Of a stretch of DNA of 64,000 nucleotides, positions 18,709-28,605 are shown in pieces. The notes below the pieces were generated by a model. That model saw only the letters and a program-made list of their open reading frames with translations. It did no database searches and was not told where the DNA came from. The position numbers were made by a program, and so were the translations under genes. How positions within the stretch are numbered: position 1 is the first letter of the stretch; each line of letters starts with the position of its first letter. Origin of the DNA: Solirubrobacteraceae bacterium (GTDB lineage: Bacteria > Actinomycetota > Thermoleophilia > Solirubrobacterales > Solirubrobacteraceae); contig JANWLE010000076.1 in NCBI GenBank assembly GCA_025451035.1, forward strand, positions 35,415 through 99,414, in the 5' to 3' direction.

Positions 18709-20501
18709 TCCTCGGCGCTCTTGATGGTGGCGATCGGCGCGCCGGCGGCGATCGGCGATCCCTCGGAGATCGGTAGCGCCGTGATCACCCCCGCCTTGTG
18801 TGCGGTGATCTCGTTCTCCATCTTCATGGCCTCGATGATGCACAGCAGCTGACCCTCGCTGACGGCGTCGCCCTCTTTGACCAAGACCTTCCACATGTTG
18901 CCCTGCAGCGGCGACTCCAGCGTGTCGGGGCCGCCACCGGCCGCGGACTTGCGCTCCGAGCGCTTGGCGCGCGGCGCGGCAGCTGAGCCGTTCATCGCCG
19001 CGCCTTGAGCGGAGGATGCGAACGCGGCGGTGGGCGGGCCGATCACCCTGACGTCAAAGCGCTTACCGGAGACCTCCACGGTGTATGTCTGCTCGACCTT
19101 CTCGTCCTCGCCCTGCTCGCTCGCCTTGGGTGGGGTCTCGAAGGCGAGCGTCTTCAGCCACGCCTTGTCCTCGAGCAGACCCCGGCAGGTCTCGCCTTTG
19201 GCCCACTGCTCCGTGGAGAGCAGCGCCTTGTGGAACGGGATCAGTGTCTTCAGGCCCTCGATCTCGTATTCGTCGAGCGCCCTCAGCATGCGCTTGGTTG
19301 CCTGCGCTCGGTCCGCGTCCCACACGATCAGCTTCGCGACCATCGGGTCGTACATCGGCGATACTTCGCCGCCCTCACCCACGCCGGAGTCGACCCTCAC
19401 GCCGGGGCCTTTGGGCTCGGAGTAGGCGCCGATCTTGCCCGGGGCAGGCGCGAAATTCTTGGAGGCGTCCTCGGCGTTGATGCGGCACTCGATCGCGTGG
19501 CCGCGCAAATGGATGTCCTGTTGGCGGTGGGAGAGCGGCTCGCCGGCGGCCGCGCGGATTCCCTCCTTGACGATGTCCACGCCGGTCGTCATCTCGGTCA
19601 CGCAGTGCTCGACCTGCACGCGCGTGTTCATCTCCAGGAAGAAGTACTCGCCGTCCTGCAACAGGCCCTCGATCGTGCCGGCGCCGACATAGCCGACGGC
19701 ACGCGCCGCCTCCACGCCGATCTCGCCGATGCGCGCACGCATCGCCTCGTCGACGATCCACTCGGGCGCCGGGGACTCCTCGATCACCTTCTGGTGGCGG
19801 CGTTGGATCGAGCAGTCGCGCTCGCCGAGATGGATCACGTTGCCGTGGCGGTCAGCGAGAACCTGCACCTCGACGTGACGGGGGTCAGGCAGGTAGCGCT
19901 CCAGGTAGACGGTCGGGTCCGAGAAGAACTTTTCGCCCTCGCGGCTGGCGCCCTCGAACGCGCCCTCGAGGTCCGCCTCGGCCAGGGCGACCCTGAAGCC
20001 CTTGCCTCCGCCGCCACCGGCGGCCTTGACGGCAACCGGGAAGCCGATCTCGCCCTTGGCGATCTTCAACGCGTCCTTGACGGTCTTCACCGGCTCGGTC
20101 GTGCCCGGCACGATCGGAACGCCGGCGGCCTGCATCAGCTCCCGCGCCTTGGTCTTCGAGCCCATCGCCTCGATCGCGCTCGGCGGTGGCCCGATGAAGA
20201 CCAGCCCCGAGTCCTCGCACGCCTGCGCGAATGGGGCGTTCTCAGCCAGGAAGCCGTAGCCAGGATGGATCGCCTCCGCGCCCGAGCGCTTGGCCGCGTC
20301 GATGATCTTCTCGACGTTCAGGTAGTTCTCCGCGGCGGGGCCGTCGCCGAGGTTGTAGGCCTCTTCGGCGCGCCCTGCGTGCAGCGCGTCACGGTCCTGC
20401 TCGGAGTACACCGCGACAGAGGCGATGCCCATCTCCTCAAGCGCCCGGAAGATGCGTACGGCGATCTCGCCGCGGTTGGCTACAAGGACCTTCTTGAACA
20501 T
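18705..20501 (-). CDS. Acetyl/propionyl-CoA carboxylase alpha subunit (biotin carboxylase + BCCP)
   Basis: KVLVANRGEIAVRIFRALEEMGI; KAAGGGGGKGFRV; FLEMNTRVQVEHCVTEM; C-terminal LCIIEAMKMENEITAHKAG biotinyl motif. Confidence 0.95.
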   Translation of the reverse strand: MFKKVLVANRGEIAVRIFRALEEMGIASVAVYSEQDRDALHAGRAEEAYNLGDGPAAENYLNVEKIIDAAKRSGAEAIHPGYGFLAENAPFAQACEDSGLVFIGPPPSAIEAMGSKTKARELMQAAGVPIVPGTTEPVKTVKDALKIAKGEIGFPVAVKAAGGGGGKGFRVALAEADLEGAFEGASREGEKFFSDPTVYLERYLPDPRHVEVQVLADRHGNVIHLGERDCSIQRRHQKVIEESPAPEWIVDEAMRARIGEIGVEAARAVGYVGAGTIEGLLQDGEYFFLEMNTRVQVEHCVTEMTTGVDIVKEGIRAAAGEPLSHRQQDIHLRGHAIECRINAEDASKNFAPAPGKIGAYSEPKGPGVRVDSGVGEGGEVSPMYDPMVAKLIVWDADRAQATKRMLRALDEYEIEGLKTLIPFHKALLSTEQWAKGETCRGLLEDKAWLKTLAFETPPKASEQGEDEKVEQTYTVEVSGKRFDVRVIGPPTAAFASSAQGAAMNGSAAAPRAKRSERKSAAGGGPDTLESPLQGNMWKVLVKEGDAVSEGQLLCIIEAMKMENEITAHKAGVITALPISEGSPIAAGAPIATIKSAEE

Positions 20502-20618
20502 GGGCAGGGAACCTTAGTCAATGGCGTCGCCGATGGTCTCGCTGGCCGACGAGCGGGGTGGGCAAGCCGATTCGCGGCCAAGCCCGGGCGCGCCGGCCGC
20601 CGGCGCGACGCCCGAGCC

Positions 20619-21167
20619 CTACACGTCACGGTGGGCGGAATGCGTGCCGGGCGCCAGTCCGAGCTGTGCGCCTACGCGCTGAAGCGCGTCGAGCAGGCGC
20701 ACCCGCTCGGATTCCTCGAGCTGCGCGCACAGATGATTCTCCAGCTGGCTGGCGAGCCTGAACGCGGCGGCCAGCAGCTCACGGCCCTGCTCTGTCAAAT
20801 AGAGCGCGCGGGCGCGGCGGTCGGCGGGGTTTGCTCGCCGCTCGATCAGGCCGCGCTGCTCCAGTGCGTCGAGGAGGGCGACCATTCGGCTGGCGGGGAT
20901 CTGCAGGCGCTCGCCGATAGCCTGCTGGGAGGCGCCCTCGGCTGGCGCGATCGCGCGCAGCAGGGCGAAGTCGCGTGGCTCTAGGCACAGCGGTGCGAGC
21001 GTGGCATGAAACTCGCGGGCGACGGCGTGACCAAGGCTCGACAGCACGAAGCCGACCGACTGACTGGGGGAGCTCACAGCGGCGGACGCGGCCGGCGAGA
21101 CGACCGATGAGTTAACCGGCGCGGCATCGTCTACACCGGCGAGAGAGGCCGTGGGTGCGTTCTTCAT
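20619..21167 (-). CDS. MarR-family transcriptional regulator
   Basis: LCLEPRDFALLRAIAPAEGASQQAIGERLQIPASRMVALLDALEQRGLIERRANPADRRARALYLTEQGREL; start set at ATG 21167. Confidence 0.88.
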   Translation of the reverse strand: MKNAPTASLAGVDDAAPVNSSVVSPAASAAVSSPSQSVGFVLSSLGHAVAREFHATLAPLCLEPRDFALLRAIAPAEGASQQAIGERLQIPASRMVALLDALEQRGLIERRANPADRRARALYLTEQGRELLAAAFRLASQLENHLCAQLEESERVRLLDALQRVGAQLGLAPGTHSAHRDV

Positions 21168-21191
21168 CTGCAAAATAACTATACCGCCATA

Positions 21192-21230
21192 AATGATTCG
21201 TGATATAAACCATTCAGTTTTGGAATCATT
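21192..21230. promoter_or_regulatory. Candidate operator/promoter region between divergent MarR regulator and MMPL transporter
   Basis: AT-rich island in GC-rich DNA; perfect 8-bp inverted repeat AATGATTC (21192-21199)...GAATCATT (21223-21230). Confidence 0.55.
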
Positions 21231-21281
21231 GCTCGCTGTTGGGGCCGCCTGACCACGAGCAAGGACCCCAAGGAGGCTCCG

Positions 21282-23462
21282 ATGTCCGCAAGCCACAGCC
21301 AATCGACGCCCAACCGGCTCGCGCCGATAGCCACCGGGACGATCTCGCGCCTGGCGCGCTGGGTGCTCGCCCACCGACGAATCGTGATCGCTATCTGGGT
21401 CCTCGTCTTCGTCGTCGGCGGCATGGGCGCCGGCAGCGTTTCAAAACGGCTCTCGTTCAATTTCGCGCTGCCCGGACAGCCAGGCTACGAGACGGCCAAG
21501 CAGATCTCTCACACCTACGGCAACGGCGGCGAAAGCCCATCATCAGTGGTGGTCGTGACGGCTCCGGCTGGTCGCACCATCGCCGCGGAGCGGACGCAAA
21601 TCGCCGCCGCGTTCACACGCGCGCGCGTCAGCGTGCCACGCGTGCGCATCGTCGACTACGGCGCGACCGGCGACCAGCGCTTCCTCACGCGCGACGGGCG
21701 CTCGACGTACGCGATCGTGTTCACGCCGGTGGAGAAGACGTTCGGCGCGCCGAAGGTCCCGCAGCGGGTCACGCGCGCCGTCGCCTCGGCATTGCCCGGC
21801 TTGCAGGTGCAGCTCACCGGTCTCGCTCAGCTCGCCAATAGCGGCTCCGAAAAAGGACCCGGCGTGTTCGTGGAGACGCTGATCGGCGGCGCCGGCGCGC
21901 TGGTCGTCCTGGCGTTCGTGTTCGCCTCGCTACTGGCGCTCGTGCCGCTCCTGATCGCGGCGGTGTCGATCCTGACGACGCTGCTTCTCGTGCTGGCGCT
22001 GACGTATGTCGTCGAAGTTTCCTTCGTCGTGCAATTCCTCGTCTCGCTCGTGGGCCTCGGCGTGGCGATCGACTACTCGCTGCTGATCGTCACCCGTTGG
22101 CGCGAGGAGCGCGACCACGGTCGCGAGAACAGCGAGGCGGTGGTGGCGGCGATGGCGACCGCCGGGCGCGCCGTGCTGCTGTCGGGGCTGACTGTGGCGA
22201 TCGGGCTATTGGCTCTGGTTGTACTGCCGGTGCCGGGGCTGCGCAGCGTCGGCTATGGCGGCATGCTGATCCCCGTCATCTCCACCGCGGTGGCGCTGAC
22301 GCTGTTGCCGGCGATGCTGGGCGGCATCGGCCCGCGAGTGGACTGGCCAAAGCTGCGCCACGAGGCCCAGGCCAGCCGCGGTTGGACCGCCTGGACGCGG
22401 GCGATCGTACGCCGTCGCGGCGTGGCGGCCGGGGTCGCGGTGGTGGCGCTGGCGCTACTGATCGTGCCGCTGTTCAGCCTCACGACGGGGCAGACGAGCG
22501 CGAGCGCTCTGGCTAAGAACGGGACCGCGCGCGAAGCGTACGACCGGTTGCTCGCCGGCGGCGTGTCAAGCGGTGTGCTGACGCCGATGGAAGTGCTCGC
22601 CCACTCAGACGAAGTGCAAGTGGTGCGCGAACGCTTGGCCGCGGTCCCAGGGGTCATCGACGTCGCCGCCTCGCGCGCTGGCGACTCAATCCGCGACGGC
22701 ACGACCGTGCTGCTCGCGATCCCGGCCGTCCAGACCGACAACTCGACCACGCTTGCGCCGGTGCGTGCCGCACGCGGCGCCCTCAAGGGCGAGCCGGGCG
22801 CGATCGGGGTGGCCGGCGAGGGCGCCATCGAGCTCGACTATCAGCACGCGGTGTTCGGAAACTTTCCGCTGATGTTCGCGATCGTCGCGCTGCTCACGAT
22901 TGCGCTGCTCACGCGCGCCTTCCGTTCGCTAGTGCTGGCGGTCAAGGCGGTGCTGCTGAACCTGATCTCGATGGGCGCGGCCTTCGGCCTGATGACGTGG
23001 TTCTGGCAGGAAGGGCACGGCTCGAACGCCGTGTTCGGCATCCCGGCGACGGGGGCGATCGCTTTCTGGATCCCGCTGATGGTGTTCGCGTTCCTGTTCG
23101 GCCTGTCCATGGACTACGAGGTCTTCATCCTCGCCCGCGTGCGCGAGGAGTACGACCGCACCGCCAGCACCGACGGCGCCGTGGTCGAGGGGCTCGGCCG
23201 TACAGGCCGGCTGGTCACGAGCGCCGCGCTGATCCTGTTCCTGGCGTTCGCCTCGCTGGCCTCCGCGCCGAGCACCGAAATCAAGGTTCTGGCCACCGGG
23301 CTCGGCTTCGGCATCCTGCTCGACGCAACCATAATCCGCGCGCTGCTGCTGCCGGCGCTCGTGTCGTTGCTGGGCAGCTGGAACTGGTGGCTGCCGCGGC
23401 CGGTGGCGCGGGCGCTGCGTATCCCGCATGTGCCGCGGACAGTGGCGGAGGGGGCGCAGTAG
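21282..23462 (+). CDS. MMPL/RND-superfamily transporter
   Basis: 726 aa, multiple TM stretches; GLGVAIDYSLLIVTRWREE and FGLSMDYEVFILARVREEYDRT. Confidence 0.93.
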   Translation: MSASHSQSTPNRLAPIATGTISRLARWVLAHRRIVIAIWVLVFVVGGMGAGSVSKRLSFNFALPGQPGYETAKQISHTYGNGGESPSSVVVVTAPAGRTIAAERTQIAAAFTRARVSVPRVRIVDYGATGDQRFLTRDGRSTYAIVFTPVEKTFGAPKVPQRVTRAVASALPGLQVQLTGLAQLANSGSEKGPGVFVETLIGGAGALVVLAFVFASLLALVPLLIAAVSILTTLLLVLALTYVVEVSFVVQFLVSLVGLGVAIDYSLLIVTRWREERDHGRENSEAVVAAMATAGRAVLLSGLTVAIGLLALVVLPVPGLRSVGYGGMLIPVISTAVALTLLPAMLGGIGPRVDWPKLRHEAQASRGWTAWTRAIVRRRGVAAGVAVVALALLIVPLFSLTTGQTSASALAKNGTAREAYDRLLAGGVSSGVLTPMEVLAHSDEVQVVRERLAAVPGVIDVAASRAGDSIRDGTTVLLAIPAVQTDNSTTLAPVRAARGALKGEPGAIGVAGEGAIELDYQHAVFGNFPLMFAIVALLTIALLTRAFRSLVLAVKAVLLNLISMGAAFGLMTWFWQEGHGSNAVFGIPATGAIAFWIPLMVFAFLFGLSMDYEVFILARVREEYDRTASTDGAVVEGLGRTGRLVTSAALILFLAFASLASAPSTEIKVLATGLGFGILLDATIIRALLLPALVSLLGSWNWWLPRPVARALRIPHVPRTVAEGAQ

Positions 23463-23466
23463 TCGG

Positions 23467-24726
23467 CTAGACCGCGATAAGTCCGGCGCCGACCGTGCTG
23501 TTGGTCGCTTCGTCGATCAGGATGAAGCTGCCCGTACGGCGGTTGCGGCGGTAAGGGTCGATGCTCAGTGGCGTGTTCGTGCGCAGGCGCACTCGTCCGA
23601 TGTCGTTGAGCTCCAGCTCTCCCTGCGCGCTCGAGCGCTCGAGCGTGTGCACGTCGATCTTGTCGCTGATCTTGTCGATGACCGTACTGGCGGTGCGGGT
23701 GGTGTGCTTCAACGCATAGCGACCACCCGCTTTCAGCGGCTGGTCGGCGAGCCAGCAGATGTCCGCGTAGAACTCGCGCGCCACGGTCGGTGTCGCGTCT
23801 GGGCGGCAGATCATCTCTCCCCGCGAGACGTCCAGGTCGTCCTCCAGGCGCAGCGTCAGCGACATCGGCGCGAGCGCCTCGTCGAATTCGCCGTCGTAGG
23901 TGTCGATAGCCGCGATGCGCGTCTGCTGTCCGCCGGGCAGCACCACTATTTCTTCGCCGACGCGCAGCGCTCCGCTCGCCAGCTGGCCGGCGTAGCCGCG
24001 GTAGTCACTCCCGCTCGCGCTGGCGGGGCGGATCACCCACTGCACGGGGAAGCGGGCCGGGGTGTCATACGGGTGGTCGTAGGCGACCTCGACCCCCTCC
24101 AGCAGCTCGAGCAGCATCGGTCCCTCATACCAGTCCATCCGCTCGCTGCGCTCAACGACGTTGTCGCCCTGCAGTGCGGAGATCGGGAGGTAGTTGACGC
24201 TCGCGACGGGGTTCAGCTTCTCGACGAAGCCGTCGAATTCCGCGACCAGCTCCTCGAAACGCTCGCGCGAGTAGTCCACTAGGTCCATCTTGTTGATCGC
24301 CAGCACCAGGTGGGGTATGCCCAGCAGCGCGCTGATGAAGGCGTGGCGCTTTGATTGCTCGAGCACGCCCTTGCGGGCGTCCAGCAGGATCACGCTCAAA
24401 TCGGCGGTCGAGGCGCCGGTGACCATGTTGCGTGTGTACTGCTGGTGGCCGGGACAGTCGGCGATGATGAAGCGCCGCTTGGGGGTAGCGAAATAACGGT
24501 AGGCCACGTCGATCGTGATGCCCTGCTCGCGCTCGGCGCGCAGGCCGTCGGTCAAGAGCGCAAGGTCGAGCACTCCTTCGCCGCCACGTCGCCTGGACGC
24601 CTCGGCGACGTGGTCGAGCTGGTCCTGGAAGACCTGCTTGGTGTCGTAGAGCAGCCTGCCGATCAGCGTGCTCTTGCCGTCGTCGACCGAGCCGGCGGTC
24701 GTGAGGCGCAGAAGGTCCAGTGGCAT
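23467..24726 (-). CDS. cysN: Sulfate adenylyltransferase subunit 1
   Basis: LLRLTTAGSVDDGKSTLIGRLLYDTK; DCPGHQQYTRNMVTGAS; NKMDLVDY. Confidence 0.95.
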   Translation of the reverse strand: MPLDLLRLTTAGSVDDGKSTLIGRLLYDTKQVFQDQLDHVAEASRRRGGEGVLDLALLTDGLRAEREQGITIDVAYRYFATPKRRFIIADCPGHQQYTRNMVTGASTADLSVILLDARKGVLEQSKRHAFISALLGIPHLVLAINKMDLVDYSRERFEELVAEFDGFVEKLNPVASVNYLPISALQGDNVVERSERMDWYEGPMLLELLEGVEVAYDHPYDTPARFPVQWVIRPASASGSDYRGYAGQLASGALRVGEEIVVLPGGQQTRIAAIDTYDGEFDEALAPMSLTLRLEDDLDVSRGEMICRPDATPTVAREFYADICWLADQPLKAGGRYALKHTTRTASTVIDKISDKIDVHTLERSSAQGELELNDIGRVRLRTNTPLSIDPYRRNRRTGSFILIDEATNSTVGAGLIAV

Positions 24727-25643
24727 CAGAAGTAGCCCGCCTTCTTGCGGTCCTCCATCGCGGCCTCGGAAACCCTGTCATCGGCGCGCGTCTCGCCCCG
24801 CTCGGTGATCCTCGTCGCTGCGATCTCGCTGACGACTTCCTCGAGCGTCACCGCGCCGGAGCGCACCCCACCGGTGCAGCTCATGTCGCCCACGGTCCTG
24901 TAGCGGACGGTCTCGCTGAACACGCTCTCGCCATCGATCAGCTCGGTCCCCTCACGCCAGGCGTAGAGCATGCCGTCGCGTTCGAAGACCTCGCGCTCGT
25001 GCGCGAAGTAGATCGAGGGGACCTCCAGCTGCTCTGAGTCGATGTACTCCCACACGTCCAGCTCGGTCCAGTTCGAAAGCGGGAACACCCGCACATGCTC
25101 GCCCTTGCGGACACGCCCGTTGTACAGGTTCCACAGCTCGGGCCGCTGGTTCTTTGGGTCCCACTGTCCGAAGTCATCGCGGAAGGAGAACACCCGCTCC
25201 TTGGCGCGGGCGCGCTCCTCGTCGCGTCTGGCCCCGCCGAAGGCGGCGTCGAAGGAGTGCTCGGCGATCGCGTCCAGCAGCGTCACGGTTTGCAGGCGGT
25301 TGCGCGACGCCCGCGGTCCCGTCTCCTCTACGACGCGCCCGGCGTCGATCGAGTCTTGCACAGAGGCCACGATCAGCCGCTCTTTCAGCTCGGCTACCCG
25401 CCTGTCGCGGAACTCGATCACCTCCGGGAAGTTGTGGGCGGTATCCACGTGCATCAACGGGAACGGGAAGGGAGCTGGGCGGAACGCCTTCTCGGCGAGC
25501 CGCAGCAGCACGATCGAGTCCTTGCCGCCGCTGAACAGCAGCACGGGGCGCTCCAGTTCCGCGGCGACCTCGCGCATGATGTGGATCGCCTCGGACTCGA
25601 GCGCCTGTAGGTGACTTAGCCGCGGTCGCTCCACGACACTCAT
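24726..25643 (-). CDS. cysD: Sulfate adenylyltransferase subunit 2
   Basis: LSHLQALESEAIHIMREVAAELERPVLLFSGGKDSIVLLRLAEKAF; MHVDTAHNFPEVIEFRD; GVRSGAVTLEEVVSEI. Start trimmed to ATG 25643. Confidence 0.95.
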   Translation of the reverse strand: MSVVERPRLSHLQALESEAIHIMREVAAELERPVLLFSGGKDSIVLLRLAEKAFRPAPFPFPLMHVDTAHNFPEVIEFRDRRVAELKERLIVASVQDSIDAGRVVEETGPRASRNRLQTVTLLDAIAEHSFDAAFGGARRDEERARAKERVFSFRDDFGQWDPKNQRPELWNLYNGRVRKGEHVRVFPLSNWTELDVWEYIDSEQLEVPSIYFAHEREVFERDGMLYAWREGTELIDGESVFSETVRYRTVGDMSCTGGVRSGAVTLEEVVSEIAATRITERGETRADDRVSEAAMEDRKKAGYF

Positions 25644-25677
25644 GACCGTCCCCGTGTGGGTTGGCTTAGCCTGCCCA

Positions 25678-26358
25678 TCAGTTGAGCGCCTCCACATGGA
25701 TTCCGCACTCGGTCTTCTCGCTGCCGGCCCAACGTCCTTCGCGGCCGGAGCCTGGATTGGTGCAGGTGGCGCAGCCGATTGAGGCGTAGCCCTGGTCGTG
25801 CAGCGGGTGATACGGCAACTCGCGCTCGTGGATGCGCCGCCACAGATCCTTCTCGGTCCAGTACGCCAGCGGATTGTACTTGTAGATGCCGCGCGCGCGG
25901 TCTTGTTCGACCAGCTGGGCGTCAGCGCGGGTGGCGCTCTGCTCGCGCCTGAGGCCGGTGATCCAGCCCCCGGCGTCCCGCAGCGCCTCCTCCAGCGCCG
26001 CCACCTTGGCGACCGAGCAGCAGTGCTCGGGGCCCGTCCATGGAGCCTCGGCGTTGGACGCGTCGTAGACCTCCACGCTGATCGAAAACCGCTGCTCGAA
26101 TTCGCGCCACGTTTGCATCGTCTCCTGGAACAGCACACCGGTGTCGATTGTTGCGATGCGCACGTCGGTGGCGCCGCCGCCGAGACGCAAAAGCTCGTCG
26201 ATCAGCACCGACTCCTCCTTCTGGAAGGAGCACAGCAGCACGAGCCGCTCGCCGTGACGCTCGGTGGCCTCACGCAGCGTGTGGGCGAGACTGCGCGCGG
26301 GATCGGCCGCCTCCGCCGGGGGCGAGGCGTGCTGCCCGCTTGCGCTCAGACCGCGCAC
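25678..26358 (-). CDS. cysH: Phosphoadenylyl/adenylyl-sulfate reductase, 4Fe-4S (Cys-pair) type
   Basis: LVLLCSFQKEESVLIDELLRL; EHCCSVAKVAALEEAL; ...ASIGCATCTNPGSGREGRWAGSEKTECGIH; CC...CxxC pairs. Confidence 0.92.
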   Translation of the reverse strand: MRGLSASGQHASPPAEAADPARSLAHTLREATERHGERLVLLCSFQKEESVLIDELLRLGGGATDVRIATIDTGVLFQETMQTWREFEQRFSISVEVYDASNAEAPWTGPEHCCSVAKVAALEEALRDAGGWITGLRREQSATRADAQLVEQDRARGIYKYNPLAYWTEKDLWRRIHERELPYHPLHDQGYASIGCATCTNPGSGREGRWAGSEKTECGIHVEALN

Positions 26359-28184
26359 TCGCCCTCGCCACGGATCACCTGGAACGGCACGTCCTTCTTC
26401 CAGTCAATGAACATATTCATCGTCTCGAGGTTGAACTCGACCGGCATCGAGAGCTCCTTGACGAGCCCTTCGAGCTCCTCGTTGCCGACGCGCTCGACGA
26501 ACTGGCCCCACTCCTCGCCGTCGTTGCGATTGGCTTCGTAGTGGCGCACCCAGCGCTCCACCGCCTCCGGTACGCGCTTGGCGGGCAGCCGCAGCTTCAG
26601 GCGCTTGCCGAACTTCACCTCGCCGCCTTCCCAGACCCCGCCGACGTGGGGGATGTAGGCGGGGATGGTGTGCTCGCCGACCTTGATCGAGGCGCCGTAG
26701 AAGCCAATCGCTCCCAGGTGATGCTGGCCGCAGCCATTCGGGCAGCCGCTCATCTTGATGTGGATCTTGCGTGCCAGCGGGTCGGTGATGTCCATCTGCT
26801 CGATGCGCTCTTCGATCGCCTCGTTCAGGCCCATCGAGCTGGTGATGCCGAGCTTGCAGCTGTCGGTGCCCGGGCACGAGACGACATCGCCGATCTCACG
26901 GCTGCCGGCGTCACCGAGGCCAAGGTCACACAGCGCCCGCCAGACCTCGTAGGCGGCCTCCTCGCGCACCCAGCGCAGCACCAGGTTCTGCTGCACGGTC
27001 GTGCGGGCGTAGCCGCCCGAGTAGCGGCGCATGATGGCCGCCAGCCCACGGAACTGCTCTGGGCTGAGGTCGCCGCGAACGATCTTTACCTCGACCGTGA
27101 CAAAGCCCTCCTGGCGCTGAGCCTGCACGTTCGCGGAGCGGAAGCGCTCGAACTCGGAGAGATCGCCGTTGGGCGACGCGACGGTCGCCGGCGGCGCCGG
27201 TGCTTTGGCATGCTCGTCGTCGAGCAGCAGCCGCTTCTCCAGCGAGAAGTCGCGCTGCGCCACCCAGTCTCCCTTGAGTTCCTCCTCGACTTGTGCGCGC
27301 AGCTCGTCGATGCCGTACTTGTCGACGAACACCTTGATCCTGGCGCGCGCGCGGTTGACGCGCAGCCACTCCTGGCGGTCGAAGATCCTCATGACGGCCT
27401 CTGTCACCTTCAGGTATTCGCCGTTGTCGAGCTCCAGGAAGTCGTAGAGCACCGGCGCGACCCTCGGCATGATCGAGGTGCCGCCGCCGACCAGCATCTC
27501 CACGCCGCGCACCTCGCCGCGACCCTCGATCTGCTTGATGCGCGCACGGAAGGCGACGTCGTGGATGCCGGAGATCGCCCGGTCGCGGGGGCTGGCGTCG
27601 AACGACGTCTTGACCTTGCGCGGCATTCCCTGCGTGGTGGGGTGGCGCACGAAGTAGCGCACGTAGGCCGCGGCATAGGGGGTCAGATCGAACAACTCGT
27701 CGGCAGCGACGCCGGCCCACGGGTCGCCGGTGACGTTACGCATCGTGTTGCCGCAGCCCTCGCGGCTTGAGAGGCCGGTCTCGCCCAGCTCCCTGATCGC
27801 CTTCTCGGCGTCGGGCAGCGGGATGTGGTGCATCTGGATGTTCTGCCTGGTGGTGATGTGGCCCTTCTTCAGCGGCGCGTACTTTTCGACGACATCGGCG
27901 AACTTGTCCATCTGCTCTGGCGTGATACCACCGAAGGGCAGCTTGGTGCGGATCATCTGCACGTCGGGCTGGCGCTGCCCGTAGACCCCCTGCTTGAGGC
28001 GGAACTTGACGAACTCGACTTCGTCCTTCTCGCCCGCCAGGAACTTTGTCGCTTCGGTCTTGAAGTCGTCGTACTCGCGCTGCAGGATCGGGATCACGTG
28101 CCCGGGGACGTTCTGCAGGATCTCCGGGTCCTCGAGTGTGCCCCGCGGCGTGCGCTGCTCTACCGGTATCGACACTGGCTCCAT
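26346..28184 (-). CDS. Ferredoxin-dependent sulfite/nitrite reductase (siroheme, 4Fe-4S)
   Basis: Two repeats; SCPGTDSCKLGITSSMG and KMSGCPNGCGQHHLGAIGF siroheme/Fe-S ligand motifs; operon with cysHDN supports sulfite reductase. Confidence 0.9.
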   Translation of the reverse strand: MEPVSIPVEQRTPRGTLEDPEILQNVPGHVIPILQREYDDFKTEATKFLAGEKDEVEFVKFRLKQGVYGQRQPDVQMIRTKLPFGGITPEQMDKFADVVEKYAPLKKGHITTRQNIQMHHIPLPDAEKAIRELGETGLSSREGCGNTMRNVTGDPWAGVAADELFDLTPYAAAYVRYFVRHPTTQGMPRKVKTSFDASPRDRAISGIHDVAFRARIKQIEGRGEVRGVEMLVGGGTSIMPRVAPVLYDFLELDNGEYLKVTEAVMRIFDRQEWLRVNRARARIKVFVDKYGIDELRAQVEEELKGDWVAQRDFSLEKRLLLDDEHAKAPAPPATVASPNGDLSEFERFRSANVQAQRQEGFVTVEVKIVRGDLSPEQFRGLAAIMRRYSGGYARTTVQQNLVLRWVREEAAYEVWRALCDLGLGDAGSREIGDVVSCPGTDSCKLGITSSMGLNEAIEERIEQMDITDPLARKIHIKMSGCPNGCGQHHLGAIGFYGASIKVGEHTIPAYIPHVGGVWEGGEVKFGKRLKLRLPAKRVPEAVERWVRHYEANRNDGEEWGQFVERVGNEELEGLVKELSMPVEFNLETMNMFIDWKKDVPFQVIRGEGECAV

Positions 28185-28366
28185 CTAGGAAAGGCCTCCT
28201 GGTACTGGCGTGATAAGTGCGGTGGCTACGCTCGTCAAACGAACACCCTAAAGCCTAGCGATTTTTAGGTATTTATCCAGCGCGACAGGTGATGCTGTCC
28301 AGAGGACAATCCTAAAGCGCCGTATGAGCAATCGCGAGCTCCGCAAGACGCCACGCAGGAAAGGCC
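28185..28366 (-). promoter_or_regulatory. Candidate promoter/operator region of the sulfate-assimilation operon
   Basis: Minus-strand AGGAGG close to the ATG of the reductase; inverted repeat CCTAAA (28247-28252)/TTTAGG (28264-28269); TGTCC-AGA-GGACA palindrome (28296-28308); second CCTAAAGC copy at 28311. Confidence 0.45.
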
Positions 28367-28600
28367 TTAGGAGGAGCTGGCCCAAAGCGGCTGCTCGCCC
28401 CAGCTGTTGCCGGTCAAGTCACGGCTGCTGATGCCTTCGAGCATGGCCGCGCGCAGCCAGGGCTCGATGCCCTTCGGCCTCGGCGCAGGCGCGGGCGCCG
28501 TCTCGCGCATGAAGCGCTCCAGGGCCGCCACGATCGCGGCGGCTTCAGCCGGCGACGCCGACGGGACGACCAGCTCCAGCGTGGGGCGGCGGTTGGGCAT
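28367..28600 (-). CDS. Acyl-CoA carboxylase epsilon subunit
   Basis: 77 aa: LELVVPSASPAEAAAIVAALERF...WLRAAMLEGISSRDL, directly downstream of the beta subunit. Confidence 0.8.
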   Translation of the reverse strand: MPNRRPTLELVVPSASPAEAAAIVAALERFMRETAPAPAPRPKGIEPWLRAAMLEGISSRDLTGNSWGEQPLWASSS

Positions 28601-28605
28601 AGCCG

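Noticed and set aside
19005-20984. 659-aa plus-strand ORF opposite the acyl-CoA carboxylase alpha gene
   Set aside because: Antisense reading of a high-GC gene; composition is Arg/His/Leu/Gly-biased with no recognisable domain, while the minus strand carries clear biotin carboxylase and BCCP motifs.
25644-26138. N-terminal extension of the cysD ORF
   Set aside because: Overlaps cysH in another frame; canonical CysD start MSVVERPRLSHLQALE is at 25643.
26148-27770. 540-aa plus-strand ORF opposite cysH/sir
   Set aside because: Antisense artefact; siroheme/Fe-S motifs lie on the minus strand.
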